64,000 nt of DNA from JBKPFU01 sp046728975 (GCA_046728975.1 JBKPFU010000073.1:14371-78370); one strand, 5' to 3'. Shown: positions 8,014 to 16,621, numbered from the stretch's first letter. Notes: generated from the sequence alone by a model not told the origin. Numbers and translations are program-made.

Positions 8014-9287
8014 CCGCATCGGCGACGCAGCGCACGATCGAGGCGGTCTGGAGGATCGAGTCCGCGAAGCTGATCGCGGGCCTCGCTCGGATGGTGCGCG
8101 ACGTCGGCATGGCCGAGGAGCTCGCGCAGGACGCGCTCGTCGCCGCGCTGGAGCAATGGCCGAAGTCAGGCGTCCCGGACAACCCGGGCGCCTGGCTCAT
8201 GGCCACAGCGAAGAACCGCGCGATCGATCTCCTTCGCCGACAGGAGCGGCTCGAGCGCAAGCACGAGGAGCTCGGGCGCGAGCTTGAGGCCCAGCAGGAG
8301 ACCGCGGCGCCGGATCTCGACGCCGCGATCGACGAAGACATCGGCGACGACCTGCTCCGCCTCGTGTTCACGTGCTGCCACCCGGTTCTTTCAACCGACG
8401 CGCGGGTTGCGCTGACGCTCCGTCTCCTCGGCGGCCTGACGACCGAGGAGATCGCGCACGCCTTCCTCGTTCCGGAAGCAACCGTCGCCCAGCGGATCGT
8501 CAGGGCGAAGCGGACGCTGGCCGAGGCGCACGTCCCGTTCGAGGTTCCGCGAGCGGACGAGCTCGAGGAGCGGCTCTCGTCGGTCCTCGAAGTCATCTAC
8601 CTCGTGTTCAACGAGGGCTACTCGGCGACTGCGGGCGACGAATGGGTGCGGCCGTATCTATGCGAGGACGCGCTGCGGCTCGGGCGCATCCTGGCCGAGC
8701 TCGTTCCGACAGAGCCGGAGGTCCAGGGGCTGGTCGCGCTACTGGAGATCCAGGCGTCGCGCCTACGGGCGCGGGTTGGCCCTTCGGGCGAGCCGGTCCT
8801 GCTGTTCGACCAAGACCGCGCGCGGTGGGATCATCTCTTGATTCAGCGCGGCTTCGCCGCGCTCGAGCGCGGCGAGGCGCTCGACGGCGTGCTCGGCCCC
8901 TACAGGCTCCAGGCCGCCATTGCGGCGTGTCACGCGCGCGCACGCACCCCAGAGGAGACGGACTGGCCGCGGATCGTCGCGCTCTACGACGCGCTCGCAC
9001 AGCTCGCGCCTTCGCCGGTGGTCGAGCTCAATCGAGCGGTCGCCGTCGGAATGGCGTTCGGCCCGGCGGCGGGCCTCGAGCTCGTCGACGCGCTCGAGTC
9101 GGAGCCGGCGCTGAAGAGCTACTACCTGCTGCCGAGCGTGCGCGGCGACCTCCTGACGAAGCTTGGCCGGTTCGCCGAAGCCCGGGCCGAGTTCGAGCAG
9201 GCCGCGTCGCTGACACGAAATACGCGGGAGCGCGAGCTTCTCGAGCAGCGCGCCCGAGAATCGGCGCTTTCCGTTACGGCTCGCTAG
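8010..9287 (+). CDS. ECF42-type RNA polymerase sigma factor with C-terminal TPR-like extension
   Basis: A 425-residue sigma factor. Region 2 is residues about 10-75, with MAEELAQDALVAAL and NPGAWLMATAKNRAIDLLRR. Region 4 is about 115-170, with LTTEEIAHAFLVPEATVAQR as the helix-turn-helix. The remaining 240 residues form a helical extension including PVVELNRAVAVGMAFGP, characteristic of the group. The GTG start overlaps the DGPF stop (GTGA). No anti-sigma gene is adjacent, as expected for this group, whose extension is the likely control module. The final TAG lies inside the inverted repeat of the element at 9285-9453. Confidence 0.92.
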   Translation: MTASATQRTIEAVWRIESAKLIAGLARMVRDVGMAEELAQDALVAALEQWPKSGVPDNPGAWLMATAKNRAIDLLRRQERLERKHEELGRELEAQQETAAPDLDAAIDEDIGDDLLRLVFTCCHPVLSTDARVALTLRLLGGLTTEEIAHAFLVPEATVAQRIVRAKRTLAEAHVPFEVPRADELEERLSSVLEVIYLVFNEGYSATAGDEWVRPYLCEDALRLGRILAELVPTEPEVQGLVALLEIQASRLRARVGPSGEPVLLFDQDRARWDHLLIQRGFAALERGEALDGVLGPYRLQAAIAACHARARTPEETDWPRIVALYDALAQLAPSPVVELNRAVAVGMAFGPAAGLELVDALESEPALKSYYLLPSVRGDLLTKLGRFAEARAEFEQAASLTRNTRERELLEQRARESALSVTAR

Positions 9288-9453
9288 AGCTCGTTTTAGA
9301 ATGGGGCCTCGTCGTCCGAGTGCGATGGGGCGGTGCGAGGCAAGGACGCAGGGAGCGCTCGTATCGATGAGATACGGGCGCGACCGAGGACGCCGCATCG
9401 CGCCGCTCCAGCGCGGCCCGGCGGCACAGCGCTTCATTTTGAAGCGAGCTCTA
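9285..9453. mobile_element. MITE-like element with 19-nt terminal inverted repeats
   Basis: The left end 9285-9303 (TAGAGCTCGTTTTAGAATG) and the right end 9435-9453 form an inverted repeat with 16 of 19 positions matching. The roughly 130 bp between holds no credible gene but has a central hairpin (CGTATC/GATACG around 9361-9377). The two outer TAG trinucleotides are the stop codons of the two convergent flanking genes. No transposase is present, so if mobile it would be non-autonomous. A long-range convergent terminator structure is the alternative. No second copy was noticed in this window. Confidence 0.5.
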
Positions 9454-9909
9454 AGCCTCGTTCCCGACGACCTGGACGATCCAGCGGCGATCGCGCTCTC
9501 GGTCGAGCTCGAAGAAGAGCACGCGCTGCCACGCCCCAAGGCAGAGCTCGCCGTCGCGGACGGGAATCGATTCGCCGGCGGGGCCGAGCAGCATCGCCAT
9601 GCAGTGCGAGTGGCCGTTGCCGACCTCCATGTCCTCCGGACAGATGTTCTCGGTGCGGCGATCCCAGTCGTCGTGGGCGTAGTAGGAGTCGTTCGGCACG
9701 AGCCGCCGCAGGAGCCGCGTGAAGTCCTCGAGAAAGCCGCTCTCGAACTCGTTCACGCGGACGCAGCAGGTCGTGTGCGGCGAGTACACGCATGCGATCC
9801 CGTCGATGACACCGGACTCCTGGACGGCCTCGGCGACCTCGTCGGTGATGTCGCGAACCGTGAGCCCGCCCGCCGTTCGGAGCTGACGCTCGTGCTGAAA
9901 GACCTTCAC
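9451..9909 (-). CDS. yjbQ: YjbQ/UPF0047 family protein (secondary thiamine-phosphate synthase type)
   Basis: A 152-residue single-domain protein with the family's conserved blocks: VYSPHTTCCVRVNE, DWDRRTEN, NGHSHCMAMLLG and the Glu-rich strand ending. The histidines and acidic residues in these blocks form the conserved active site. YjbQ proteins have been reported to rescue thiamine phosphate synthase mutants weakly, so the physiological reaction remains open. GTG start at 9907-9909 with AAGG upstream. An inverted repeat (9965-9980) lies in its upstream region. Its stop codon is part of the inverted-repeat element. Confidence 0.88.
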   Translation of the reverse strand: MKVFQHERQLRTAGGLTVRDITDEVAEAVQESGVIDGIACVYSPHTTCCVRVNEFESGFLEDFTRLLRRLVPNDSYYAHDDWDRRTENICPEDMEVGNGHSHCMAMLLGPAGESIPVRDGELCLGAWQRVLFFELDRERDRRWIVQVVGNEA

Positions 9910-9964
9910 GCCCGCCTAGCCTTGTCCTCGTCGGCCCGCACGCACGGGTCTATTTTGAGGGATT

Positions 9965-9980
9965 GTGACCGCTACGTCAC
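9965..9980. promoter_or_regulatory. Perfect dyad GTGAC-N6-GTCAC upstream of yjbQ
   Basis: The dyad lies 56-71 nt upstream of the yjbQ start and downstream of the cupredoxin gene. It resembles a Crp-family half-site pair, but the spacing is 2 nt too wide for the usual TGTGA-N6-TCACA, so the binding protein is unknown. Confidence 0.3.
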
Positions 9981-10005
9981 GTCGAACCGTCAAGTAGCGA
10001 CGGAG

Positions 10006-10518
10006 TTAGTAGCCGCCGTTGCCGCCGGACGTTTCGGTCTTCGACTCCGTTTCCGTCTTCATGTTGTCCTCGCCGGTCGTCGTGCCGCCGCCGGCGCCAC
10101 CGCCGAGGGAGATCGTTCCCTCCATGCCCTGGTCTCGATGGCCGTCGACCGGGCAGTACATCTCATAGGAGCCGGACTTCGTGAGCGTCACCCGAACCTC
10201 GGCCTCTTCACCCGGCCCGATCGTGGACGTCTCCTCCTCGACACCCTGACCCTCGACCTCGAGCGCGTGCTCAACGGAGCCGTTGTTCTTCGCCTCGAAG
10301 ACGTACGTTCCGGGCTTGTCGAGCTTCACGCTGCTCGGGTCGAGCTTGAACTCTGTTTCCGAGATCACGATCTTCTTGATCGGCGCAGCGCCGCCCTCGG
10401 AGGTAGTCGTGTTCTCGGACGTCGTCGTGTTGCCACCGCCTGCACTCTCGTTGTTCGAGCCGCCGCACCCTGCGGCGAGAAAGGCGGCCGCGAACAAGAG
10501 GACGAGGAGCTTCTTCAC
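10006..10518 (-). CDS. Secreted cupredoxin-domain lipoprotein
   Basis: A 170-residue protein. A lipoprotein signal (VKKLLVLLFAAAFLAAGCGG, lipobox AAGC) is followed by a Ser/Thr/Gly-rich linker and a plastocyanin/azurin-like domain ending SGSYEMYCPVDGHRDQGMEG, which supplies Cys, His and Met copper ligands. A Gly/Thr/Glu-rich tail closes it. The GTG at 10516-10518 is chosen because it starts the signal peptide and has TATTCT ending exactly 7 nt upstream. Likely an envelope-bound electron carrier or copper-binding protein. The upstream neighbour is the CAU tRNA on the opposite strand. Confidence 0.8.
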   Translation of the reverse strand: MKKLLVLLFAAAFLAAGCGGSNNESAGGGNTTTSENTTTSEGGAAPIKKIVISETEFKLDPSSVKLDKPGTYVFEAKNNGSVEHALEVEGQGVEEETSTIGPGEEAEVRVTLTKSGSYEMYCPVDGHRDQGMEGTISLGGGAGGGTTTGEDNMKTETESKTETSGGNGGY

Positions 10519-10525
10519 CGACGTG

Positions 10526-10531
10526 AGAATA
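10526..10531 (-). promoter_or_regulatory. -10 element (TATTCT), leaderless promoter of the cupredoxin gene
   Basis: TATTCT on the minus strand, then 7 nt, then GTG at 10518. Same spacing as many other genes in the window. Confidence 0.5.
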
Positions 10532-10608
10532 CGGCGTTCCTCGCGAGGTGGATTTTTCAACCGCCCCACAGTTTCGGCGGGTGGAAGGGGCGGTACCCTG
10601 GTTGGGGC

Positions 10609-10682
<74 letters not shown>

Positions 10683-10689
10683 TCGTGTC

Positions 10690-10716
10690 CCGGACGAAAT
10701 CGAAGATTTCGTCCGG
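10690..10716 (+). terminator. Hairpin immediately after the tRNA
   Basis: A perfect 12-bp stem (CCGGACGAAATC/GATTTCGTCCGG) with a 3-nt GAA loop, 8 nt after the tRNA 3' end. No T-run follows, so it may be a processing or protective hairpin rather than a strong intrinsic terminator. Confidence 0.55.
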
Positions 10717-10724
10717 ATCGAGCG

Positions 10725-10767
10725 AGCTCAAATCCGTTGGTCCCTGGTCCGAGTCCAGGCTGGCCAA
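10725..10767 (+). repeat. Degenerate copy of the tRNA 3' half
   Basis: From about 10731 the sequence repeats the tRNA from its anticodon arm onward (AATCCGTTGGTCCCTGG...), offset by 85 nt, with a C for T in the T loop and a damaged acceptor strand (CTGGCCA). It cannot fold into a full tRNA. Probably a remnant of an integration or duplication event at the tRNA. Confidence 0.6.
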
Positions 10768-11099
10768 TGTGAGATTCGGTTGGGCGCCGTCGCGAGTGAG
10801 GGAGCCGACCTCGCGGACGTATCGGTTCCGAGCGGGCGAGGTCGGCTCCGCACCATCAGGACAGCCGCTTCGGGCGGCGGCTCTCCTGCGACCATTGACT
10901 GGTCCCGTCGCAGGGGAACGGGTGTCCTCGGACCCTAGAGCCGAACCTTCCGCTTCGCCTGAATCCTGAGATCCAAATCGGATTCAGTCAAAGGATCTAA
11001 GTGTGGAACCACTCCGGGTGCGTCCACCGCGCCGTGTTCGTGGTCGTCCGGTGCATACACCGGTGATAATCGGCGCTGAAAACGCCCGTTAGCAGGGAC
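10768..11099. other. Hairpin-rich non-coding cassette between tRNA-end repeats
   Basis: No convincing gene on either strand. It contains several separate inverted repeats: a perfect 14-bp stem 10801-10814/10836-10849, an 8-bp stem 10885-10892/10907-10914 with an inner CCA/TGG stem, an 8-bp stem 10959-10966/10980-10987, and CCGGTG/CACCGG at 11048-11063. The density suggests a structured RNA or the remnant of a small integrative element. Neither is proven. Confidence 0.4.
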
Positions 11100-11140
11100 G
11101 TTCGAGGTCCAGGCGGGCCCATCGCTTCCCGGACGAAATC
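11100..11140 (+). repeat. Second copy of tRNA 3' end plus downstream flank (att-like)
   Basis: About 41 nt nearly identical to 10662-10701: the tRNA T-arm and acceptor end followed by CATCG and CCCGGACGAAATC. There is one inserted G and two substitutions. As a direct repeat 438 bp away from the tRNA end, it has the form of an attL/attR pair left by a tRNA-targeted element. Confidence 0.55.
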
Positions 11141-11162
11141 TGCGACGTCCGGTGGCCTCGGT

Positions 11163-11579
11163 CTAGGGGCTCGCGGGAACGAGCGTGACGTCGACGCACC
11201 ATTGGTGCGCGTCTGTCGGACGCCCATTGCGTCGCGTGATGCCGAGCGCGCATGCCTGGGCGGCTCCTTGGGCGAACCGCGTCCGGAGCCGGCCGTCTGC
11301 GCGCACCTTCCACTGCAGTTCCGCTCCCGTGCACCGCGCTCGCGTGCGCCCCTCCGCGTACGCCGCAGTCTGAGCCTGGGTGATCGTCAGGCGGAGCGAG
11401 AGCCGCTCGCCAACGTCGCACGTGAGCGTGCCGGTCGCCCGAATGACGTGGCCGTTCTTGCTGACCTTCGCCGTGGGGTCGGTTTTCCCGAAGAAGGCGG
11501 GACTGCTTCCGATCAGCACGAGCGCACCCAGCATCGAGGCCAATACAGCAGCTCGTTTCATGGCGGCGGAGTCTGTCAC
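11163..11579 (-). CDS. Small secreted protein of unknown function
   Basis: Up to 138 residues. A signal peptide (MKRAAVLASMLGALVLIGSSPAFF) is followed by a predicted beta-rich domain with four cysteines (TLTCDVGE, RARCTG, QACALG, HQWCVDV) likely to form disulfides outside the cell. The GTG at 11577-11579 overlaps the cyclase stop by 4 nt (GTGA), which suggests translational coupling. The ATG at 11559-11561 gives a cleaner signal peptide and is the alternative start. I do not recognise the family. Confidence 0.65.
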   Translation of the reverse strand: MTDSAAMKRAAVLASMLGALVLIGSSPAFFGKTDPTAKVSKNGHVIRATGTLTCDVGERLSLRLTITQAQTAAYAEGRTRARCTGAELQWKVRADGRLRTRFAQGAAQACALGITRRNGRPTDAHQWCVDVTLVPASP

Positions 11580-14500
11580 GTCTGAACCAGGTTCGCCAGA
11601 ACGTCGCGCGCGCGAGCGGCCGAGACGACGTCGCCCTTCTGCTCGTAGAGCCCTATGGCGGCCTCCAGGACTGCCTTCGTGTCGTCTGTCCGGCCGACGA
11701 GGCGTAAGACCTCGGCCAGGTCGGCGAGGCCGTCCGCCCGCGTGTCAAGGGCGTCAGTCGGCTCGGCGAGCGCGACGGCCTCGCGGGCCAGCTCTTCGGC
11801 GTCCTCGACATGACCGCGCAGCGCGAGTGTCTTCGCACGCACCTGCCGCCAGAGCACCTGCGTCACGATGTCGTCGCTCGCGCCGGCTTGCTCGCTGACC
11901 TTCGTGTAGTGCTCGGCCTCCTCGTACCGCTGTTGGGCGTAGAGCGACTGCGCGAGCCGCGCCGCTTGGGTCGACAGCAGGCCTTTCTCGCCCATCTGTT
12001 CGAGCACCTCGTAGGCGGCGCGGATCTCCCGCTCGGCCGCGCCGGCGTTCCCAGCCAGCGTCTCGACGATCCAAGCGTGCTCGGCTCGCAGAACGAACGG
12101 GATTCCGCGCGCAAGGCCGAGATCCTCGGTCATCGCCCGGACGCGTCCGACGAGCTCGCGCGCCGCGTCGAAGTGGCCGAGCATCGCTTCGTGAACGGCA
12201 AGGGCGTCCATGAAGCCCATCTCGCCCCAACGGGAGATGGACGTGTCGTCGAGAACTGCCTTGCATCGTCTGATCGCCTCTTCCGCCGGCGTCGGCCCGT
12301 AGATGAGATCGATGCCGATCTGGATCAGCGCCTCATTTGCCTGCCGCTCGTCACCCGCGCGCCGCGCGTGGGCGAACGCCCGTTCGCGGGCGTCGGTCGC
12401 GGCTTCGAAGCGCATTGCGATGTGATCGGTCCAGGCGATCGCCGTCCAGGCCCGCGCGAGGCCCTTGTCGTCACGCGCCTTCTCCAGCTCGGGCAACGCA
12501 TCCTCAGCGACCTTTCGCAGGCGCTCGAGGCTGCCTTCCGGTTGGGTGAACGTGCGGTTCTGCGAGCGTATGAGCAAGGCGACGAGGCCGTGGCGCGAAT
12601 CTCCTGCGGCTTCGATCGCCGCCGTCGCGACCTGGTCTGCCCGTTCGAAGCTTCCCGCGAGGATGAGGGCGTCCGTCAGGTCGGGTGCAAGCTCGAGACC
12701 GGCTGGGTCAGTCGCCGGCACGAGAGCAAGGGCGCGCTCGAGCAGATTCGTCGCAGCGTGGGCGTCACCGCGGGCGAGCGCGCGTCGACCGGCCGCTGCG
12801 AGGCACTCCGCCGCATGCCGGCCGACGCCTTCGGTGTGCGCGTCGACCGGGCCGAGCTCGGCACGCGACCGGTGCGCTCGCTCGAGGTGGTAGCCGAGGA
12901 TCTCCTCGTATTCGGGCGCGTGCTCGCGCACGGCGCCGGTAAGCCAGTCCGCATACCGCTCGTGGAGCTCCGCGCGAACGTGCTTCGGAAGCGCCTCGTA
13001 AGCGGCGTCGCGCAGGAGGAGGTGCCGGAAACCAAAAGCCTGTTGACCGGGAAGCTCGGTTCGCGCGGGGCGAATGAGTTCCTTCCGGAGGAGTGTCATC
13101 AGGTGCGCGTCCACGGCACGACGAAGGCGATCAGGCGCAAGCTCGCTCACGGCGCCGACGTGAAAGACCTTCCCCTCGACGGCGGCCCGATCGATGATCG
13201 CCCGCTCGTCGCGTTCGAGGCGGTCGAGCCTCGCCGCGAGGAGCGCCTGAATCGTGGACGGCATCGAGATCTGGGCAAGGTCGGCCGTCGAGGACCACCG
13301 CCCGTTCTCCTGGCGGAGCAGCCCGTCGTCGATGAGCATCGACAGCATCTCCTCGACGAAGAGCGGATTGCCTTCGGCCGCCTCCTTGATCCGCGCGCGG
13401 GGCTCCGCGGCCAGGGACGCATGGCCGAGGAGGTTCTCGATGAGTCGGTCCGACTCGGCGTCGGCGAGCGGCTCGAGCAGGATGCTTGTCGCGTTGAGCT
13501 TGCCGCCACCCCAGTTGGAGCGGTGGTCGAGAAGCTCGGGCCGGGCGACGCAGACGAGGAGCATCGGAGCGTCGCGTGACCAGTCGGCGACGTGTTCCAC
13601 AAGGTCGAGGAAGGTGGGTTCCGCCCAGTGCACGTCGTCGAAAACGACAACGAGCGGCTGCATCCAGGCGTGCCGCTCGAGCAGCTTCCGCACGGCCCAG
13701 AAGGTTTCTTCCCCGCTGCCGACGGCGTCGGCCAGGCCGATGGCGCCCGCCACTCGGTCTGCAATCACCTTTGCGTCGGGATCGTCTTCGACAAGCCGCT
13801 CGATGTCCCGAGCGGATTGCACGTCAACCAACTGTCTAACAACCTCCGCGACCGGCCAGAAGGTGATTCCCTCGCCGTAAGCGAGGCAACGGCCGGAGAC
13901 GATCGTCGCGCGGTCGGAGAGATTTGCCACGACCTCGGCCACGAGACGCGATTTGCCGACTCCCGCCGCTCCGAGGAGCGTGAAGAGGTGGCACGACCGC
14001 TGCCGCACCGCGCGCTCGAAGGCGCGCTCGAGCAGGGCGCGCTCGTCCCCGCGGCCGATCATCGGGGCCTCCAACCGTCGGCGGTGCCCCGGAGCTCCTG
14101 AGATGATTTCGAGCACGCGGGCGGCGGGCACGGGCTCTTGCTTGCCCTCGATCTCGAGCGCGGCGACCTCCTCTACACGAACGGCGTCCCGCACGAGCCG
14201 TTGCGTTTCCCTGCCGATCAGGATCTCGCCTGACTTCGCGGCCTGCTCGAGCCGCTTCGCGACGTTCACGGCGTCGCCGGTCACGAGCCGTTGACCGGCC
14301 GCGGGATCGCCCGCCACGACCTCGCCGGTGTTGGCACCGAGGCGGATCTCGATCTGGATTCCGAGCTCGCGCTCGAGCTCCCGGTTCAAGCGCTCCAGCT
14401 CCTCTCGCATCTCGACCATTGCCGCGACGGCACGAAGCGCATCGTCTTCGTGCACCGTCGGAATTCCGAACACGGCCATGATCGCGTCGCCAATGAACTT

Positions 14501-14752
14501 CTCCACGGTGCCGCCGTGGCGCTCGATCACAGCGCTCATCTCGTCGAAGTAGCGCCCCATGCCGCGGCGAAGCGATTCGGGATCGAGGCGCTCGCCCAGC
14601 GCGGTCGACCTCGCAACGTCCGAGAAGACGACCGTCACCATCTTTCGCATCTCGCGCGGCGCGGCTTCTGCCTCCGGTAGGCGGGTTCCGCAGGCCAGGC
14701 AGAACCGGGCGCCGGCAGGATTCTGCTGTCCACAGGTCGGGCAGATGGTCAC
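11576..14752 (-). CDS. Class III nucleotide cyclase fused to AAA/STAND-type ATPase and TPR-like repeats, with N-terminal zinc ribbon
   Basis: 1058 residues. A zinc ribbon (CPTCGQQ...FCLACG) opens the protein. A class III cyclase domain follows at about 30-210, with metal Asp in VVFSDVARST, the second in FIGDAIMAVFG with the preceding Lys, and the transition-state Asn/Arg in GDAVNVAKRLEQ. An ATPase follows with Walker A GAAGVGKS and Walker B VVVFDDVHWAE, then about 500 helical residues of TPR character. The cyclase residues are intact, so an active enzyme is expected, probably making cAMP. The GTG at 14752 has GGGAG 8 nt upstream; a GTG 15 codons earlier lacks a site. Architecturally paired with the gene at 39279. 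Confidence 0.88.
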   Translation of the reverse strand: MTICPTCGQQNPAGARFCLACGTRLPEAEAAPREMRKMVTVVFSDVARSTALGERLDPESLRRGMGRYFDEMSAVIERHGGTVEKFIGDAIMAVFGIPTVHEDDALRAVAAMVEMREELERLNRELERELGIQIEIRLGANTGEVVAGDPAAGQRLVTGDAVNVAKRLEQAAKSGEILIGRETQRLVRDAVRVEEVAALEIEGKQEPVPAARVLEIISGAPGHRRRLEAPMIGRGDERALLERAFERAVRQRSCHLFTLLGAAGVGKSRLVAEVVANLSDRATIVSGRCLAYGEGITFWPVAEVVRQLVDVQSARDIERLVEDDPDAKVIADRVAGAIGLADAVGSGEETFWAVRKLLERHAWMQPLVVVFDDVHWAEPTFLDLVEHVADWSRDAPMLLVCVARPELLDHRSNWGGGKLNATSILLEPLADAESDRLIENLLGHASLAAEPRARIKEAAEGNPLFVEEMLSMLIDDGLLRQENGRWSSTADLAQISMPSTIQALLAARLDRLERDERAIIDRAAVEGKVFHVGAVSELAPDRLRRAVDAHLMTLLRKELIRPARTELPGQQAFGFRHLLLRDAAYEALPKHVRAELHERYADWLTGAVREHAPEYEEILGYHLERAHRSRAELGPVDAHTEGVGRHAAECLAAAGRRALARGDAHAATNLLERALALVPATDPAGLELAPDLTDALILAGSFERADQVATAAIEAAGDSRHGLVALLIRSQNRTFTQPEGSLERLRKVAEDALPELEKARDDKGLARAWTAIAWTDHIAMRFEAATDARERAFAHARRAGDERQANEALIQIGIDLIYGPTPAEEAIRRCKAVLDDTSISRWGEMGFMDALAVHEAMLGHFDAARELVGRVRAMTEDLGLARGIPFVLRAEHAWIVETLAGNAGAAEREIRAAYEVLEQMGEKGLLSTQAARLAQSLYAQQRYEEAEHYTKVSEQAGASDDIVTQVLWRQVRAKTLALRGHVEDAEELAREAVALAEPTDALDTRADGLADLAEVLRLVGRTDDTKAVLEAAIGLYEQKGDVVSAARARDVLANLVQT

Positions 14753-14861
14753 GTCTTGCTCCCTGGGCGACGGCGTTGTAGAAGGTATCTCTCTCACTGA
14801 TCACGAGACGTGAGCAGGCCGGTTCGTCCTTCCAACCGGTTGTGAGCCTTGCGGGCCGGTG

Positions 14862-15245
14862 CTAGCCCGAGTTTGAGAGAGCAGTCCGCGGCCAGGGCGA
14901 ATATCGGTCGGCCGCAGCCGAGAGCACGGCCGTCACGTCGTCTTGGGTGCGCGCCAGCGCGTCGTTCCATTCGACGAGCGAGTCGGTGTCGATGAGATCA
15001 GCGAGCGCGTAGAGCGCAGCGGCCAGGTCCTCGATGGGCATCTCGCCGCGGTGCTGCGCCTCCCACTCCAGTACCGCGACGATCGCGCCAAGGAGCGACC
15101 AGCTGACGGCGTCTGCGTCCCACGGATCGACTTCGACACCCGCAGCGTTGCGAGCGTCGGCCCCGCGGCACCAACCGCGCGCGACCAATTCCCGCGCAGC
15201 GAGCAGTAGACGAAGGCCGTCGCCTTCCTCGCGCGCCTCGTTCAT
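14862..15245 (-). CDS. Hypothetical protein resembling DUF6197
   Basis: A 127-residue mostly helical protein. The N-terminal pattern LLLAARELVARGWCRGADAR, then VSWSLLGAI and later WNDALARTQDDVTAVL, recall the DUF6197 family of short actinobacterial proteins, which have a conserved GWC, a conserved leucine-rich core and WND. Function unknown. It lies alone between the cyclase and a divergent gene. ATG at 15243-15245 directly follows TAGGAG, too close for a standard site, so the start is uncertain. Confidence 0.6.
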   Translation of the reverse strand: MNEAREEGDGLRLLLAARELVARGWCRGADARNAAGVEVDPWDADAVSWSLLGAIVAVLEWEAQHRGEMPIEDLAAALYALADLIDTDSLVEWNDALARTQDDVTAVLSAAADRYSPWPRTALSNSG

Positions 15246-15286
15246 CTCCTACGGCGCTTGCCCGGATCGGCCCGGAATAATCGCAC

Positions 15287-15292
15287 TAGAAT
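15287..15292 (+). promoter_or_regulatory. -10 element TAGAAT upstream of the gene at 15315
   Basis: TAGAAT 22 nt before the GTG start, leaving room for a short leader that contains TAGGAG. No confident -35 was found. Confidence 0.4.
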
Positions 15293-15314
15293 CGACGAGC
15301 CTAGGAGCGGGCGA

Positions 15315-15659
15315 GTGGGTATGGAAGAGCGGGAACGCCGGATCGGGCAAAACGAGGCCCTGTTCAGGGAGGTCAACGAACGCGTCGCGAGGCTGAGCGA
15401 CTCGATGCAGGCGACGACGGAGCTGACCGCGTTTCTGTGCGAGTGCGGGAACGCATCCTGTCAGGAGCGGGTCGAGATGACGCTCGAGGAGTATGAGCGC
15501 GTGCGAGCCGAGTCCACGCGTTTTGCGATCGTCCCCGGTCACGAGATCCTGGATGTCGAGGCCGTAATCGCGAAGCACGACCGGTACTGGGTGATCGAGA
15601 AGCACAAGGGCGAGGCGGCCGATTTCGCCCAAGGGCTCGATCCACGCGCGCGCAAGTAA
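15315..15659 (+). CDS. Conserved small protein with CxC...C motif
   Basis: About 114 residues. The N-terminal helix RRIGQNEALFREVNERVARL leads to FLCECGNASCQERVEM, a three-cysteine motif that could bind metal, then LTLEEYERVR-like sequence and VPGHEILDVEAVI...WVIEK. This type of short protein is frequent in actinobacteria without an assigned function. GTG 15315 has TAGGAG 7 nt upstream; ATG 15321 is the alternative start. It stands upstream of ku but is probably separate, since 47 nt intervene. Confidence 0.65.
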   Translation: MGMEERERRIGQNEALFREVNERVARLSDSMQATTELTAFLCECGNASCQERVEMTLEEYERVRAESTRFAIVPGHEILDVEAVIAKHDRYWVIEKHKGEAADFAQGLDPRARK

Positions 15660-15706
15660 CCAAGCCCCCACGTTTTCGAGCGCCTGATCCCGGAAAAAGC
15701 CGGTTC

Positions 15707-16621
15707 ATGCCCCGCGCTATGTGGTCCGGGTCGATCAGCTTCGGCCTCGTCAACATCCCCGTTCGCATGTACAGCGCGATCGAGGAGCACAAGCTCCACT
15801 TCCACTGGCTCCACCAGAAGGATGACAGCCCGATCGGCTACCAGAAGATCTGCAAGCGCGAGGAAAAGCCTGTCTCGGACGACGAGATCGTGAAGGCGTT
15901 CGAGTTCAAGAAGGGCGAGTTCGTCTACATGGAGGACGAGGACTTCGAGGCGGCGAAGGTCGAGGGGTACAAGACGATCGACATCAGCGACTTCGTCCCG
16001 TACGCCGAGATCGACCCGATCTATTTTGCCCGCACGTACTACCTCGGGCCCCAGGACGGCGGCGAGAAGGTCTATTCGCTGTTCGTGCGGGCGATGGAGG
16101 ATTCGGAGCTCGCGGCGATCGGCAAGTTCGTGATGCGTGACAAGCAGAACCTCGGCTGCCTGCGCGTGCGCGAGGGCGTGATCACGCTCGAGCAGCTCTA
16201 CTTCGCCGACGAGATCCGGGCCTTGGACGAGATCAAGCCGAAGAAGCAGAGCGTCGCGAAGGCCGAGCTCGACATGGCCCTGCAGCTGATCAAGAACTTC
16301 TCGGGCGAGTTCAAGCCGGAGAAGTACAAGGACACGTACCGGGACGCGCTCATCGACATCATCCAAGCCAAACGGGCCGGCAAAGAGATTCACGCCGTTG
16401 CGGAGCCCGAGGAGGAACGGCCGCCCGACCTGCTCGAGGCGTTGCGGGCGAGCCTCGAGGCAGCGGGCGGCAGCGGTCGTTCACGCCGCCACCGCGATCG
16501 ACAGCGGCTCGACGCCCTCTCCAAGGGCGAGCTCGAAGAACGTGCGCGGCGAGCTAACATCCCCGGTCGCTCGAAGATGTCGAAAGACGAGCTGATCGAG
16601 GCGCTGCGCGAGGCTGCCTGA
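15707..16621 (+). CDS. ku: Bacterial Ku, non-homologous end-joining DNA end-binding protein
   Basis: 304 residues: a Ku core from MPRAMWSGSISFGLVNIPV through the beta-barrel (YQKICKRE, GYKTIDISDFVP, YYLGPQDG) to about residue 250, then a basic linker and a C-terminal SAP/Rho-N-like helix pair (LDALSKGELEERARRANIPG). Ku homodimers ring DNA ends and recruit LigD. No LigD ligase or polymerase is in this window, so it must be elsewhere. The DNA-binding tail is longer than in minimal bacterial Ku proteins. Confidence 0.97.
   Translation: MPRAMWSGSISFGLVNIPVRMYSAIEEHKLHFHWLHQKDDSPIGYQKICKREEKPVSDDEIVKAFEFKKGEFVYMEDEDFEAAKVEGYKTIDISDFVPYAEIDPIYFARTYYLGPQDGGEKVYSLFVRAMEDSELAAIGKFVMRDKQNLGCLRVREGVITLEQLYFADEIRALDEIKPKKQSVAKAELDMALQLIKNFSGEFKPEKYKDTYRDALIDIIQAKRAGKEIHAVAEPEEERPPDLLEALRASLEAAGGSGRSRRHRDRQRLDALSKGELEERARRANIPGRSKMSKDELIEALREAA

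Noticed and set aside
9964..9981. Crp/GlxR binding site upstream of yjbQ
   Set aside because: Half-sites are right but the spacing is 2 nt too long for the TGTGA-N6-TCACA consensus; kept only as an unassigned dyad.
10997..11227. Possible 76-residue gene in the tRNA cassette
   Set aside because: Runs through the att-like repeat and a hairpin; no start signal or recognisable sequence.
11810..13579. A 589-codon plus-strand frame
   Set aside because: Mirror of the first cyclase gene; no recognisable domain and no start signals.
14752..14797. Upstream GTG start for the first cyclase gene
   Set aside because: No ribosome-binding site there; GTG 14752 has GGGAG at good distance and directly precedes the zinc ribbon.
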